Assembly: GCA_025618425.1 (NCBI GenBank)
Contig: CM046832.1
Coordinates: 22,311,917-22,375,916 of the forward strand
Reading direction: 5' to 3'
DNA: 64,000 nucleotides
From: Heliocidaris tuberculata
Taxonomy: Eukaryota; Echinodermata; Echinoidea; Camarodonta; Echinometridae
A program made the translations under genes and the position numbers. Below, in pieces: positions 1-13,600 of the stretch. Position 1 is the first letter of the stretch, and each line of letters begins with the position of its first letter. The notes beneath the pieces were generated by a model, which did no database searches, was not told the DNA's origin, and saw nothing but the letters and a program-made list of their open reading frames with translations.

Positions 1-359
1 ATGGCCAGTTGGGAACAATAGCCCCACAGTCATTTTAAAAAAAAAAAAAAAAAAATTTTTCTTATGTCAACGAAAGAAGAGTGCTCTGTATGCAGTGTTT
101 ATATGCATTTTGCAACTTTTCACTTTTGACCCTGCTCCTTATTCTGATGTTCTGCTCATTCCATGACTACATAATCATAATAGTTTGTGTATTATTTTAA
201 AGATGAATAAATACCATTTCTGATGATAATAAGCAAAGCAATGATTATACCATTACAAGAGAGATACAATCAATCAGAGTTGAGTGAGATTCTTCAACCA
301 ATCCATGCAGTGCTGCAGTTTTTTAGAGGGATATTGTGATATATTATATATATATATAC

Positions 360-491
360 AGTGGCGGATCCAGGGGGGGGGGGCAATCCCGGCCCGTGCC
401 CCCCCTTTTGAGGGAAAACAATGCAATGTGCCCCCCCCTATTTGCGATTGTGCCCCCCCCCCCTTTTCGAGCAGAAAACCTTTTTTTTTTT

Positions 492-523
<32 letters not shown>

Positions 524-665
524 GTTTTTTTTTTGCTTGTCAGAGAATTATGGAGGGGAAGTGGACCCCATACCCCCCCCCCCCCCCCACTGAGCGACTT
601 TTGGAGGGCTGGCGAAAAATTTTTTTTTGCTCGCCAAATTTGTGTGAAGATCTAGTATTATAATT
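360..665 (+). mobile_element. hAT-like CAGTGGCGGATC element, left end and interior
   Basis: It starts with CAGTGGCGGATCCAGG followed by a G run, then C-runs, a T-rich tract and the motif GAGCGACTTTTGGAGGGCTG near 593. The same interior is found, in either orientation, in copies near 29.0 kb and 31.8 kb. No matching right terminus (CCACTG) is visible, so the right end is lost or diverged. Short open frames across it are low-complexity artefacts. Confidence 0.6.
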
Positions 666-807
666 ACGAACTTGACTATTATATTTGAAGATGTCTAAAA
701 AGGGGGTAGGTAATAACCTATTTTTATATTTATACATGAATGTTGCAATTTCTTGCTTACTTATATCAGATATATTTAATAATGAATCTAGATTCATCTA
801 GATTCAT

Positions 808-833
808 CTAGATCTGATTTATATCAGATCTAG
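808..833. repeat. Perfect hairpin in a GATCTAGA-rich cluster
   Basis: Arms CTAGATCTGAT and ATCAGATCTAG are separated by 4 bases. They sit in a 60-base cluster of repeated ATTCATCTAG and GGATCTAG words. Confidence 0.6.
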
Positions 834-2554
834 GGATCTAGATTCCCACATTCTGGTGTCATGAAAACATTATTCGGTTAGGATTTTCAACCATTTCATT
901 TTCTCCCTATAGACGACCATGATTATTTTGTCACCACAGCAACTCTCTCTCTCTGCCCCTCTGGCGCCCGGATGTAAACAATGACACGCCCATGTTGAAT
1001 TCAAAATATGAAAATAAGGAAACTGGACGATGAGGAAAATAACAAATTGTTTAAAAAAAAAAATTCTCTGCTATCATTTCATTAAATGCACCAAAATATA
1101 CATAGAGATTTCGACAATTTAATCAGAAATATGAAGGTTTATAGTTCACTTATCAATATTGAAAGTTAAAACAAATCTAGAAATTACAAAATGACGACAT
1201 TTACAACCCATGAGAGATCCTGGAAGACTCAATAATGAAAAGGGTCTTATGCATTGTGAGTTGAGTTTTATTTCTCTGTAGATCCTGCATTCACCATGCG
1301 AGTATTACTCATAAATCATTAAGGCCATACACCGAGACGTGACCAGAATGGCATGATGATATATCAAGAGAGATTGACGATTATTGAACCAATCTCTGAC
1401 CAGATGACGACCGTATATTACGAAGCTTTTTATTCATATAAGCTAATGTTATGTAAAGGGACTTGGTATTAAGAATTGCAGTTCCTAGAAATGTAGATGC
1501 TACTTAACTGAATTGGATGGTACAATGATGATTTATTGGTTTTAATCTGGTTATCTTTTTTAAAGCATACTCTAATTTGGTTGGTCCTATTTTACCTAGA
1601 TACAATTACGTCACGAATATATTATGAATAACATTCATTTCAGCCGCAAGTTGTGATGATTTCTATAGTTCAGGTAACAGTCCTATATAGAAACAAAAGT
1701 AGACATCGCCTAATATTTACATAAGTCGCACAATAAATAAATAAAAAAAAAATTACCATTGACTTTCTGAATATTTATTTCAAACGCAAATGATTGATTT
1801 TAATACGCCAAGTAAAGAAAGTATGCGTAGCGTTATATTTACAAAAGTCGCCTAATAATTTCTGAAACATTTTGCTGCCGGTTTTCTGAATCTATGTCAA
1901 ATTAGTAGAGGTACCAGCATTAGTAGAAGCAGTATTGGTAGAAATATATAGAACTGGTCATAGTTTTAGTATTCGAAGTATGTACATGTCGTCATGGTCA
2001 TTTTTGTTGAAAATCTACAAAGTAATGGATGAAAACAGTTCTCAACATTATAATACAATTTCATGTTCAACTGCATGGCTAATATCTTGGCTATTATAAA
2101 CACGTTTGAAAAATCTGGTACGATATCAATTTTCTACTCTGGGCAAAAAGCAATGTCTAATTTCGGTTTACCCAAGTTTAAGGGCGCGTTATGTACTCAA
2201 GCTTTCTCCTGTTTTTTTCAGAATGGTAAAACATTGCCATCCATTTTACAGAATGTCTAAATACGGTATACTGGCATCAAAATGGCGGCAGTTTTTCCCT
2301 TTGGCGCCTCTTAGACATGTTTGTAGAGTTGGTAGGATTAACAGCGTTTGAAATCTATCCATCTTCACATATTCAATTTTGGAAAACATCGCAGCCAATT
2401 AGGGTCGTATGAATTTCTGAAATATTTTGCCGCGGGCTGATATGTGATAGGTTTCCCCAGTTCACTTTTCTTTTCTGCCCGAGTTATTGCATCACATGCC
2501 ACCATGTGCAATACATTCATCTTTCTCTCCTACATCTCCCGCTTCCGCAACCCG

Positions 2555-2665
2555 CCCCCCCCCTCTCTCTCTCTTCCCCCTTCCCTCTCTCTCTCTCCCC
2601 CTCCCCCTCTCTCTCTCCCTCTGTCTTTCTCTCTCTCTGTCTACGTCTCTGTATCTCTCTTTCAT
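2555..2665. repeat. CT-rich simple repeat
   Basis: Interrupted (CT)n and C-run tract. The overlapping open frames encode only Ser/Leu/Pro and are not genes. Confidence 0.85.
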
Positions 2666-2770
2666 TCTATACCCATAGACTCTTCTTGAATTTTGACATT
2701 TAAAAACTATTCCATGAATCCTTGAGCCTAGCCTAAATTTGTTGGTCTCTGGCTGCTACAATAAAGGGCC

Positions 2771-2811
2771 TATTTATTTATTTATTTATTTATTTATTTA
2801 CTTATTTATTC
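2771..2811. repeat. (TTTA)n microsatellite
   Basis: About ten copies of TTTA/TATT, with one TTAC variant. Confidence 0.9.
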
Positions 2812-2930
2812 TGCATTCTTTATACAGGGTAGTCTCTTCGTTACATAAAAACTGTTTTGCAAGAGAGCCCTCTATGGAAAGCAGTCAATAGTTTTACAGT
2901 TCGTTCATTACCTCTGTTACACGTTTACCA

Positions 2931-3165
2931 GTGGCGGATTTTTCTTTCTTTTTTTTTTTTTTTTTTTTTTTTTTTGGGGGGGGGGCCCATGCTCCCTATT
3001 TTAAAACTCAAGTGACATTCCTTAAGTACATAATTGCAAGTTTGTGCCCCTCCTCATTTCAGCTGATGATTTTTTTTTTTTTTTCTGGGGGGGGGGGGGG
3101 GGGGGGGGAGGAGGTTGCACGAATTTTCTGCTCCCTCCTATAACACAAAATCCTTGACCCGCCCT
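2931..3165 (+). mobile_element. hAT-like CAGTGGCGGAT MITE with poly-T and poly-G tracts
   Basis: Begins CAGTGGCGGATTTTTC and ends near CAAAATCCTTGACCCGCC, which resembles the inverse terminus. The interior has poly-T, about ten Gs, then a G run of more than 20 near 3087-3108. A target duplication could not be assigned with confidence. Confidence 0.55.
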
Positions 3166-3169
3166 TTCG

Positions 3170-4571
3170 CGTTACGACTGACATTGGTTAGTGTGCAAAC
3201 TACCAACATCTCTCTCCTCCCCCCCCCTCTCTCTCTCTCTCTCTACCATTACCATTCCCAATACACTGCAAATTATTCCCGGAGTCCCTCCATCCAACTC
3301 CCATCTCCCTCACCCTTTTCTCTAAAATGCAAGCTCCCCAACGCCCTTTCTATGCCAATCCAATCTCATCATTTGCATACTTCTACGAATATTGAACCGA
3401 CATTCATACAAAGTAAAACGGAATGAATATAATAGGTACAAGCGGGATGAATAGAACAAAAATTGGTAAAGCGTTAACCCCCCCCCCCCCCCTCCCTACC
3501 AATGATGCAGGCTCTATTAAATTTTCCCCTTTCTTTCTCTGTCCAATGTAAAAAAAAAAAGGGTAAAAAAAGGTCTGCATCATTCCTGGGAACAAAATTG
3601 TATAAAATGCTTATCCAATTTTGTGTTCCTATTCATCTCGATTTACTGTCCCTTGTGCCTGTTATCTTGAAGTATCTGACCCATCCATCGCCGAATTCTT
3701 CTTTCTCTCTTGTGATATCTTTAAATCATTTACGTCATAATTTTATTCTTCTGGAGTCCGATAGGCCACAGCAGGGCCGCAACTTGAGTTTCGATTGATT
3801 CCATTGATTGATTGCGATTTGATTGAATCCATCACAAGAGATTGATATCAATCACAGCTTTAGAGAGAGAAGAGATTCTAAGTTTGATTATTAGATGATT
3901 GATTAGATGATTTTCGATCGATTTGGACAAATCGCAACTTTTTTGCTTGCTTGTAATCATGGTATAATGTAAACCTGGGTGGGTGCTGTAGAGGGTGTCA
4001 AAAATGTAAGGACTTTATATTTTTCCAACTTTTTTTAGTTACAAGGCACCCTTCAGCACCCCGAGTGGAAAGGTCGCTCCCAGGTTCCTGCTCAAGCCCC
4101 ACACCACCTCTCTCCCATCTCACCTCTCTCCCATCTCACCTCTATACTTCATTCCCTGGCTACAAACGAAAGTTGCATCCGCGTCATCCGCGTAATTGTC
4201 TACTGCCCTCTATATATCATGAACGGATACCACACTTTGTTGGGGGCGTTGATTTCATTCGGATGAACTGATGATTTGATTAATTTTTCAATTCTTATTA
4301 TTTCACATTTACTGAGATTAAAAATGACTTGTTCAACCGTTCCTAAAGGATTTATAGTTGTTATGTCATCAAAAAATGTCTCCTGTAATTAGTCCTTCAA
4401 ATTAATGATTAAAAATTGAGAAACTTTTTAAGTTTGATACTTTGTTGTACCGTATATAAAGATGTATTTTTACTTATAAATGTATTGGTGTTTTTATGAT
4501 CCATTGAAGAATGTAGTAAGCATAAGAAGGGAAGAATGAGCAAGAGAGAGGGAGAGAGATAGACAGAGAGT

Positions 4572-4619
<48 letters not shown>

Positions 4620-5540
4620 AGAGAAAGGGAGGGGGAGGGAGGGAGGGAGAAAGATTTTTTTTTTCAATTTTTTTTTTCACATCTCTTTAAAAAATATTCA
4701 ACAATCAATATAAATTGAACAATATATAACATATTAAAAATAACAACATTTATGTACATGACAATATAAAAGAAAGATGAAGTGTGGAGGATGTGAGGGA
4801 TTAACAAAGATAAAAGAAGAGACAGACAAAGACAGAGACAGACAAAGGGTCCATGCTGATCGTTTTCTTAGTTGTGGACCATTTTTAATTCTATTACTGT
4901 AAAGCTCAAAATAACAAATATTGGGGATGCTGTCTGATTTCATGGCACCAAATTTCTTTTATTCTAAGTAAACATTGTACTACATGTTGCTTGAGAGAGC
5001 AAATCAATTACCTCATATATCTTTGGTAAATTCCAAAGTTTGTATTCATTATTTTCATTACATATCTATGCTCCATGTCCATCAAAGTGTATACAGGACA
5101 CTCACATTTGTTTTAAAAATGAAGTAGAAGAAACATATCCAATTGAATGTTGGATATGTCCGAGGCAACAGCAAGAAAGAATAAACTACATGCACACAGC
5201 GCCCACACTCGGGAGGGGTTTTGCAGGCATGACATTTCATCGACCAGCGTTTTCCCTTGTCCTCAGCTTGCACCCCCCCCCCCCCCCCCCCATTTTTAGA
5301 ATCCAAGGGCCAGTTTCTTGAAACCACTGTAAGTCCAAGTTCATTGACATCCCACTGAATCGCATGTTTATTCTATAATGCACATTTTTATTGTCTGAGA
5401 ACTTAGACTAACGATAGTTTCAACTTTCGAGAAACTGGGCCCTGGTGCTATTGCTGCATACATGTACCAACAAAGTCTAGGTGACGATTCCTTGAAAAAA
5501 AGTCCCCAATAAATGATTCATAAAGTGTCTTTTCATGCTG
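3170..5540. other. Non-genic stretch with simple repeats
   Basis: It contains CT tracts (3210-3245), C runs (3478-3492 and 5272-5292), a (GA)n array and AT-rich sequence. No convincing exon, RNA gene or complete transposon was seen. Confidence 0.45.
4571..4614. repeat. (GA)n microsatellite
   Basis: Nearly uninterrupted GA array flanked by purine-rich GGGAGA sequence to about 4650. Confidence 0.9.
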
Positions 5541-5561
5541 GCACAATGTGCTGAATATCAT

Positions 5562-5697
5562 GGGAGCGTTTCATCAAACGTTTTGTCAGTGATTTTTACC
5601 GACAAATTTGCTCTCAGCCAATCAGATGCAAGGATTTCAGTAGCTTATAACAGTTGTCGGTAAAAATCACTGACAAAACGATTGATGAAACGCTCCC
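5562..5697 (+). mobile_element. 136-bp foldback MITE (GGGAGCGTTTCATCAA), copy 1
   Basis: Both ends carry the same inverted terminal sequence, GGGAGCGTTTCATCAA followed by GTTTTGTCAGTGATTTTTAC. The arms pair for about 45 bases around a short centre holding CAATCAGATGCAAGG. No transposase is present. A second copy lies 84 bases downstream in opposite orientation. Confidence 0.8.
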
Positions 5698-5781
5698 TTA
5701 TATTTATCAAAGCTTTAGCAATGCTACCATGACATAGACAAACCAATGTCTTGTCTCGGCTGGGTTTAAAACTCAGACCTG

Positions 5782-5917
5782 GGGAGCGTTTCATCAAGTT
5801 TTTTGTCAGTGATTTTTACCGACAACTGTTATAAGCTACTGAAATCCTTGCATCTGATTGGCTGAGAGCAACTTTGTCATTAAAAATCACTGACAAAATG
5901 CTTGATGAAATGCTCCC
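5782..5917 (-). mobile_element. 136-bp foldback MITE, copy 2
   Basis: Same terminal sequence and length as copy 1. The central asymmetric part (CCTTGCATCTGATTGG) is inverted relative to copy 1, so the two elements are head-to-head. Confidence 0.8.
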
Positions 5918-8900
5918 CAGTTGAAACATCACAAAAGACGTAACACCTTTATCAGCAACTTTATTTCAAATGCAGATTACGAAGTACACTTCATGGCAAC
6001 AGTGTCAGTATCACAGAAGCAAAATACATGTATGCAGACTTGAAAATGACAGGTTCATTACAAAGTGAAATTGATGGATTTATAGTTTTTTATTAGGATA
6101 CAAAACAGAATAACAGGAAGATGTTAACAAAACTCTTCCATCTTTACATAAGAATTTATAAAAGATCGCACACTCGTATCAAAGATATAATATAATCATG
6201 CTGGATGTTGATGGGCAGGGATTATACAGTGACACTGCTATCAAGAGATTATAAATAAATACCCTTGTTATACTATTACATGGCCAGACAATAATAACAC
6301 AATATAATTGTTCAATAAGTTTTTAATAAAGAGTATTATGGCTTATGGCCACAATTTTAACTAAGAAGATCATAGGAATTTGTGGAGTGTGGAGCTAAAA
6401 GTCACAGAAAATACTTGCTCTACCCTAGTTGTTTGGGTAGATTATAAAATTCCTCCTACAAACTTGCCATTATTGGAACTTCATTTGGGCTTTTGTAACA
6501 ACTACTTTTGGCACAATAAATAATGGATTATAATTGTCAAACATGTTTAAGCTCCTGCAATACAAGATATATTATATTCTTATAATAAGAGTCACTTACA
6601 GAGGCATAACTTGCCAAAAAAATTCAATCACATATATTCCTTCACAATACTGATATGAAAGGTAATATTTTGATTTGAAAATGTGCAGAGGAAAGTGAGG
6701 GAAGTCAAACCTTCAGATTTACATACCGTTCTCCATTCTTTTAGCATATATTCAAAGCAATACAACATGGTAAAAGACGAACATGTATCCTCCAATTAGA
6801 ACAAATAGAATTCACAAAAATCAGTTCAATATTTCATGAAAGTAATTACATAACAATTGGGTGCTTTTTCATTTGAAATCAATCACACAAAAAATGTTGA
6901 TTCAAATCTTTGATACATTATTTGGCAACAGAAAATGGCATCTTTATTTCACAAGAGACCACTTTTCTGAAAAAAAAAGTAAGATGCTGCAAAACTATTT
7001 GGAAGAACAAGTGAAATAATCAATTTCAGAAAAAAAGAGAGTATTTATTTACAGATATTATCAACCATTTATGAGCATCTGAAAACATGGGTAACAGCCC
7101 ACTGGTCCAAAAAAAACCCTAATCCTCATCTGAAAAGGAAAAAAGACAAACAATATCACCCATGAGCAACCAATGAGCTGTAAAACCAATGGCCTGTCCC
7201 CTGATGTGATAACAACCTGACACAAGCAACTCCAGAAAGATCACCACTGCAATATAAACTATTTCACAAACTATGAGAACGGATTTGCTACAATGTATTC
7301 AACAGCTTACATTATGGACATAGCCTTTTAAAGCTGTGCATCATGTTGTGTGCATTCTGCATATTATAACCCCAAGGATGCCCCAAATATAGAAACAATG
7401 TGTATGAAATTCTTTACCTCTATTGTTTGGAAGGTATCTTAATCAAGTTAAAAAAAAAAAAAATGGTCAGAGAAATTCAAACCAAAAAATAAATCTTCCA
7501 TAATCTACACATCTCTCTACACAGGCAGCACAGGATTTGCAAGCTGTAATCATATTTACATCATATTGTATTTGCTTTCTTATTAACATTTTAGATTTCT
7601 TTTAATGTCTGTTTTTGTACAATAAATATGTACTGTTAGCAGAGAAGTGCACAATAATGGATGATCTGTGCATAACGTTGACACTACCTCCAAAGGAATA
7701 AATTCTATAAATGCACAAAATTTGCCACATCGTAGTGGCAACAGTTTTTGTTCATGATTACAAAACCACACCATATTTTGAATAGATATTATTTACAGTA
7801 GAATATTCCAAGCACATAGGCTTCCATTAAAGCATAAAATCAATTTACATGTGCAACATGAGAAACAATTTTGTACAGCTCTCTTTCTCTATCTAATCAT
7901 TTGATTTTTTTAAAAGTTCTTCATGCTATTCCTATATCTATATTAGTTTATAACTAATCTTGCATAATAATAAATTGAAACTTGTACAAAGGCTGTGGCT
8001 TCTCCTGCCTTGCTAATGTGTCGCATTGAGAAAGAAGCCACAGTAGTAAAAATTAATAGCTGAGAACTTTTTTTCCCCTCCTACTCAAAACAGGCAAATT
8101 TTTTCATCTCAAATTTATAGCACCCTAGTCATATTCATACTGAAATCTGATGATTTCACTTTAAGAGGACCAATCACAAATAAAACATTAATTTTTACTT
8201 CTATAAATTGTTAGAACACAAAAACAATGCCTCAAAATTATATGAGACATCTAAATGGTCAACACACAAAGGAAAAACAAAATCAAAATGATGGCTGGCA
8301 TGACAGTTAACTCAAAGTTAACTTCCCACCTGCAAATCAAATTTTAGACAAGTGTGTCCACTATTCTACTAACACGGCACTTTTACCTTTATGTTGTAGA
8401 CAATTTCAATATCTAAAATTTGCACTGTTTTATTCTGAAGTAATACTAGAAGCTGACATTCAATGGCAGGATACCATTACAGCACCCTAACTAATAACAA
8501 ACAAAATGCACTGATTTTGAATTTTGGAAAGTTTATCCTTCCCTGTATTCTTCATTTCAATTGATATAAACTCAATTTCTTCCAAATACAAGTGAGCAAA
8601 AAAAAAAATTGGGTTGTGTAATCAGGGGATGATCCAGGATTGTTAGAATGAAGGGGGGGGGGGGGGGGGGTAGTGGTGGTGGCTAAATTGGCATTTTTCT
8701 TGGTATGACCTTTTTCATTCCAAGGAATATGGTTGTCACTTAGACTCATTTCAGTTGCCAAAAAGTCTTTTTTGGTTACACCAGGAGTTTCAGACAACTG
8801 CATATGTCAAGCCCTTCTTTATTTTAGAACTGTCCAGTCTTCTGTGCAAGTATTATACCTCATCTGAATACACTTACATTTCATACCAGCTAATCTGAAA

Positions 8901-9243
8901 GTAACATAATATGCTTCATATATTTCCTGGTTTTTATAAATACATGTACATACAATCAATGAAATATGATATGTTAGATATTCTAAAGCTGATTTAGTGG
9001 TCATTTCAGTGCTGTCATCTGATATACATGTATTCAGTCAATTTCATTAGCTTAACTCGCCTTTATCAAAAGCATGTAAAACCTAAACATTGTCAACCAA
9101 CTTTATACATAGCCCTCTCTAAAGCACTATGACTTTAATACACATCAATTAAACCCATCAGTGACTGCAAAGAACTATTTTTACCTTACATACTTCTACC
9201 ACTACAGGTATTGATGTATTACCTAACAGGGTGTTGACTTAGA
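5918..9243 (-). other. Probable long 3' UTR and 3' flank of the synaptophysin-family gene
   Basis: About 3.3 kb follows the stop codon on the minus strand with no other exon, so a long 3' UTR is inferred. Several AATAAA signals occur on the minus strand; the last before the MITE pair is at 5960-5965. The only obvious repeat insertion is a short hAT-like fragment with a G run near 8622-8672. The true cleavage site needs transcript data. Confidence 0.4.
5960..5965 (-). promoter_or_regulatory. Candidate distal polyadenylation signal AATAAA
   Basis: TTTATT on the plus strand reads AATAAA on the minus strand, immediately before the MITE pair. Other AATAAA hexamers lie between here and the stop codon, so this is only one candidate. 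Confidence 0.3.
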
Positions 9244-9378
9244 TTAAACAGTGTTGGGGTTGGCAGGAGGATTTGCACCCTCAGCTTTGCTCTGCATGCG
9301 TTGCTTGAACCATGTCGTCTCTTTGGCGATGAACCAGAGGTTGCTACCCCACACAATGGTGTTCAGGAAGCCAAATAC
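9244..9378 (-). CDS. Syp: Synaptophysin-family gene, exon 6 (terminal coding)
   Basis: Residues 221-264 and the TAA stop (9244-9246). It encodes TM4 (VFGFLNTIVWGSNLWFIAKE) and a short tail ending NPPANPNTV. The acceptor CCATCTAG lies directly beside a (GA)n array, which reads as a CT-rich pyrimidine tract on the coding strand. Confidence 0.93.
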   Translation of the reverse strand, partial: VFGFLNTIVWGSNLWFIAKETTWFKQRMQSKAEGANPPANPNTV

Positions 9379-9390
9379 CTAGATGGCATA

Positions 9391-9441
<51 letters not shown>

Positions 9442-10584
9442 ACAGACAGAATGGGGTTTAGATAAATCATATCATAATTGACAAAATAATTCAATATACT
9501 GCAAATTATTTGAAAACTTGTACATATATCTATGCATGACGCAGGGTTAGCGGAAAATAAAGAAATAATGAAATAAAAGCACATTGAAATCTCTGATAAA
9601 AATCATGTCTTTTAGGACAAGGAAAAAATAAGATTTTTTTCATTAATTTCATTAATAATCTCATTCATAAAAAACCCAAACAAAAAAGGAGTCACCCCCA
9701 TTCGCATGGGACAGTACACTGAAAGCTAAATTGGCGGTCTACGATAAATGATTATTCCACACAAAGTCACATCAAGTTCCCTAACTATTACATCAACTAT
9801 GAAGAGGCAGTGAGCATACAGCTACACCATGGTATCCTACACATTGAAGGAATTCTATACTGGTCATACAAAGCAATGTTTTTGTAATGTGCATGGCAAC
9901 CAATCTACTAAAAATTTCATAAATTTGGTATCAAAAGAGGTGTAAGACTCAAGGCTATTCAGTGGGTGGATTTCTACTTCATGAAAATACCTTTGGGTAG
10001 GTCAATTCAGAGTTAACTGACTGCCATAAATACAGTTTTCAGAATACCCTGTGCAGCTAACCATGTATGAATTTGGGAAGCAAGCTAAATGCAAAACCAA
10101 TGGCAAACTTAAAGGGAAGGTTGAGTTCTGGGAAAGTTAAAAATATCATTTGTGAGCTTTCTCATTATCATGATGTTAGTCTGGAAGATTATCATAGTAG
10201 ATAATGTCCCCTGAAAAGGATTGCTCTTCAAAAGCCCTCACAATGAAAATATGACAAGAAACAGGTGAAATGTTCAGGCCGAACATTTGTGTGTGGTCCC
10301 GCATACACATTTCTGTGTGCAGTGCGGGTGACTCTCAGTAGGAGTGGGTCAATTTCTTATCATTTAGGTGATTCCAAAACCTTACTGCATACACCAATTC
10401 TTATGTGCTGTATAATCAACCTTTCCCAATTGCTTTGAGACTGTTTCTTTCACAATTTCATCTCATGACCAGAACTCAACTTTATCTTTAAATGGCCCCT
10501 TCACAGGACTCGAGAGATAGTAAACTGAATACAATGATTTTCCCATCTTGTTACAAAAGCACAATGAACACTAAGAGAAGCAAG

Positions 10585-10643
<59 letters not shown>

Positions 10644-13600
10644 TGTGTGTGTGTGTGTGTGTGTGTAGGCCTACACAGGGAACACAACGATGCTATAATA
10701 ATCTTTCAAGTACCATTTATGTGCATTGGTGTTTAGAGATTTCATGTTTTCATGTTTTACAGAAGTTCCTGACAATAATAAACGGTCTCCCTCCTAATCC
10801 TCAGAAACTTGACAACTGTGACTACTTGTCATCTATAAAAATTGCCAAATGCTCTAGCCTAAATTTTACTGCTGCTCAGTGCAAGCATGAAAATTCATTT
10901 AAAAAAGTGCAAAGACATCGTCCTTACCACTGAAAAGTTGAGGGATGAATATTTAGGGCTGCTTAGCGATTCACAGGTGACACTGTTCATGCCACATACT
11001 GGACCATATGCAGTGGGGATGCTCATAAGTTTGTCAAAGTTTGTCCAGTACTTGACATCATTGAGTCCTGCTGCCCAAGCACAGGATGAGATGAAGAAGA
11101 GTAGTACAAATACACCTGTGATCACTAGATCCTACAGTGGAGCAAACAAGAAATCACTTTTCTAGATTATCAAGGCTAGGTGCAGGGTGTAAACATGACA
11201 TAGTAGATGGCATAAAGAAGCAAAACATTATGAATCACTGTTAGGATGGCTAGCTATATGGTACACATATTGAGAGATAAGAAACTATTGCAATAACTTT
11301 ACCTTACCTTAGCAGGATACATGTACACTTACATGCATGTACTATGTATAACAAACCAATATGAGGTGTTGTAAACACAATGCATCAAATCAAAGCAATA
11401 TTTCTGCTAATATCAGATATATCAATATCCTATTTTCTGAATCTTCACTTTAATTAATACTCTTCAGTTTCAAATTATCATGATAACAAGAATTGGACCA
11501 AAAATTCCTGCAACCGTGATACCATTAATATGACTAAAGATCAACTGTTACTTTCTTTCTTTGTCCATCCATCCAAGTTCCAACAGAAGTGAGGAAATGT
11601 GAAAAAATAAATAGTGGATGATATCCACAATTTACATCAAGGGTGGAATTAAGAGGGGGGTGTTGGTAAATCAACCTGTACAGATGCCAGAATCACTCAA
11701 ACCAGCAGGGACAAGGTTGGTGATTGATTGTTGGACCATCTCCTCTTTAAAGTAGTCATCCGAAGAAAATTCATGACAACTGAAAATTAGTGACAAATTA
11801 TATATGGATGGAAAGATTACAACTTGAAAAACACAAATGATGTGCTGAAAAGTCATATAAATATCCTGGAAAGGCTTCAGACCCCCAAACCAAGCCAAAC
11901 AACGGTCGTAGCGAGGTCTGGATTGTGACGTCACATCCTTGACAGCTATACAGCCAGGTGCGCACGCAGCCAGTTTACTCTCGTTTGTTTACCACACGTT
12001 TGTTTTCCTCTGCTATATATTGTCGCTCTTTCACGTTAATTATTCGATATCATTCGACATATCACTCAGGAGTGTGTCATCTTGAAACGTTATAGAATAT
12101 ATCTGCGTGATTATTTCAACTTTTATGAAACAATAATCAGCTATAAACCAATTTCGCGAGTTTGACAACTTCAGCTTAGTATTGGCTATCGCGGCTTGTG
12201 CATGGCCGGGGATCCGGCGCTCGTGTTGCATGTTTTGTTACACAATTAATACATGGTTGGGAGTGCGTTAGTGCGATCTGGCAACACAAAGGTTTTTATC
12301 GTGGTGTACTAACGCAAGAGGCGTAGCCGAGTGTGTTAGACACCACGATAAAAACCTGCGTGTTGCTGGATCGCACTAACGCACAAACTCACAACCATGT
12401 ATTAATAGTTTTATAAAACGGGTCTATAATCTTAGTGTTTTCTTACAATCTTAGTGTTTGATACGGATTAGCCGTGCGTTAGTCCCCTCGCCGTGCGTTA
12501 GTACTTTTTTTTTGCACGGTCACTCGGTGTTATTTGACCAATCAGGATGGCTACATTCTTGAACCCGTTTTATAATGCCTACTAGCACACTACCTTGTGA
12601 CTGATTTCTTCGCTTTTGTATTTTTTGAGAGAATAATCAGACTCGGCTATATCGTGGTTGAGGAAACCACTCATTCGTTAGCACGCAAAAATAAAGTGCG
12701 GAGTCTATGGACGGGGAAAGAGGAAACCAATGCATGCAACGCAATGAAGCACTTCTGTATGGAGTGAATGGTGGTTTCCTCAACCACAATAATGCCAGAC
12801 TTTCAGTACCAAATCCAAATGTTACTTTTCTAGCATTTTTAGAGGGATTTTTTGATATCTTCTTTCTGTCAGACTTCACAAGCTTCATCAGTTCATGCTT
12901 CATGATCTCCGGCTCACCCAGGCAACATTTCATTGCCCCGTCTGTGGCCGTGGCCGTGGCTCGATCTGGTTCGTGCTGGTAGGCTTGTGAAGACTTCTAC
13001 CATCGCCCAGTTCTTCTCCTTCTTCTTCTCCTTCTTCTCCTTCAATCTCTCATACATGTACCTCCCCATCATCATCATCACTGTTGCTATAAACTGAATC
13101 ACTTTCTTCACCAATTTCTATGTCCATATTGAGCTCAATTTCCTCGTTTACAACCGACATTTCGATCTCTAAATCTCAAATGTGTTTTCAATGCATGCGG
13201 CACGCCTAGCCAGCAGCTCTCGTTATGTTGCCAAGCTTGTGACGTCACACATCGCGACACTCTACGGAGGACTGCTGAAGGCAGAAAATCTGGATCTCAC
13301 AAACACCATTTTTGAAAGATGATTACTGCAGGCCCCAAATATATCTTGTTATACCTAATCAGTAAAGCTTCCCCTTCGCAGTGATATGAATTTTGCAGCA
13401 ATTCAAAACACTTTTGACTCTTCGGGTGACTACTTTAAACAATGAGTTTGTGCTATTTTCCAGGCAATTTTGTCAAAATGTTCTCATGGTCTTGCATTTC
13501 AGCAGGTGTGTTAGGGGTTTGGGAAGGGGAATGATATCATCCTGATTAAGTCTTGTCTTTTTGCTACATAGCAACAGAGCTTAACGAAGACTTTCCGATT

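Larger units (their letters stand above)
1..2430. other. Non-genic AT-rich sequence
   Basis: No exon with credible splice sites or protein similarity is visible. The stretch holds a poly-A/T tract near 38-59, a hAT-like fragment (360-665) and a palindrome cluster around 785-840. The remainder is unremarkable AT-rich DNA. Confidence 0.5.
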
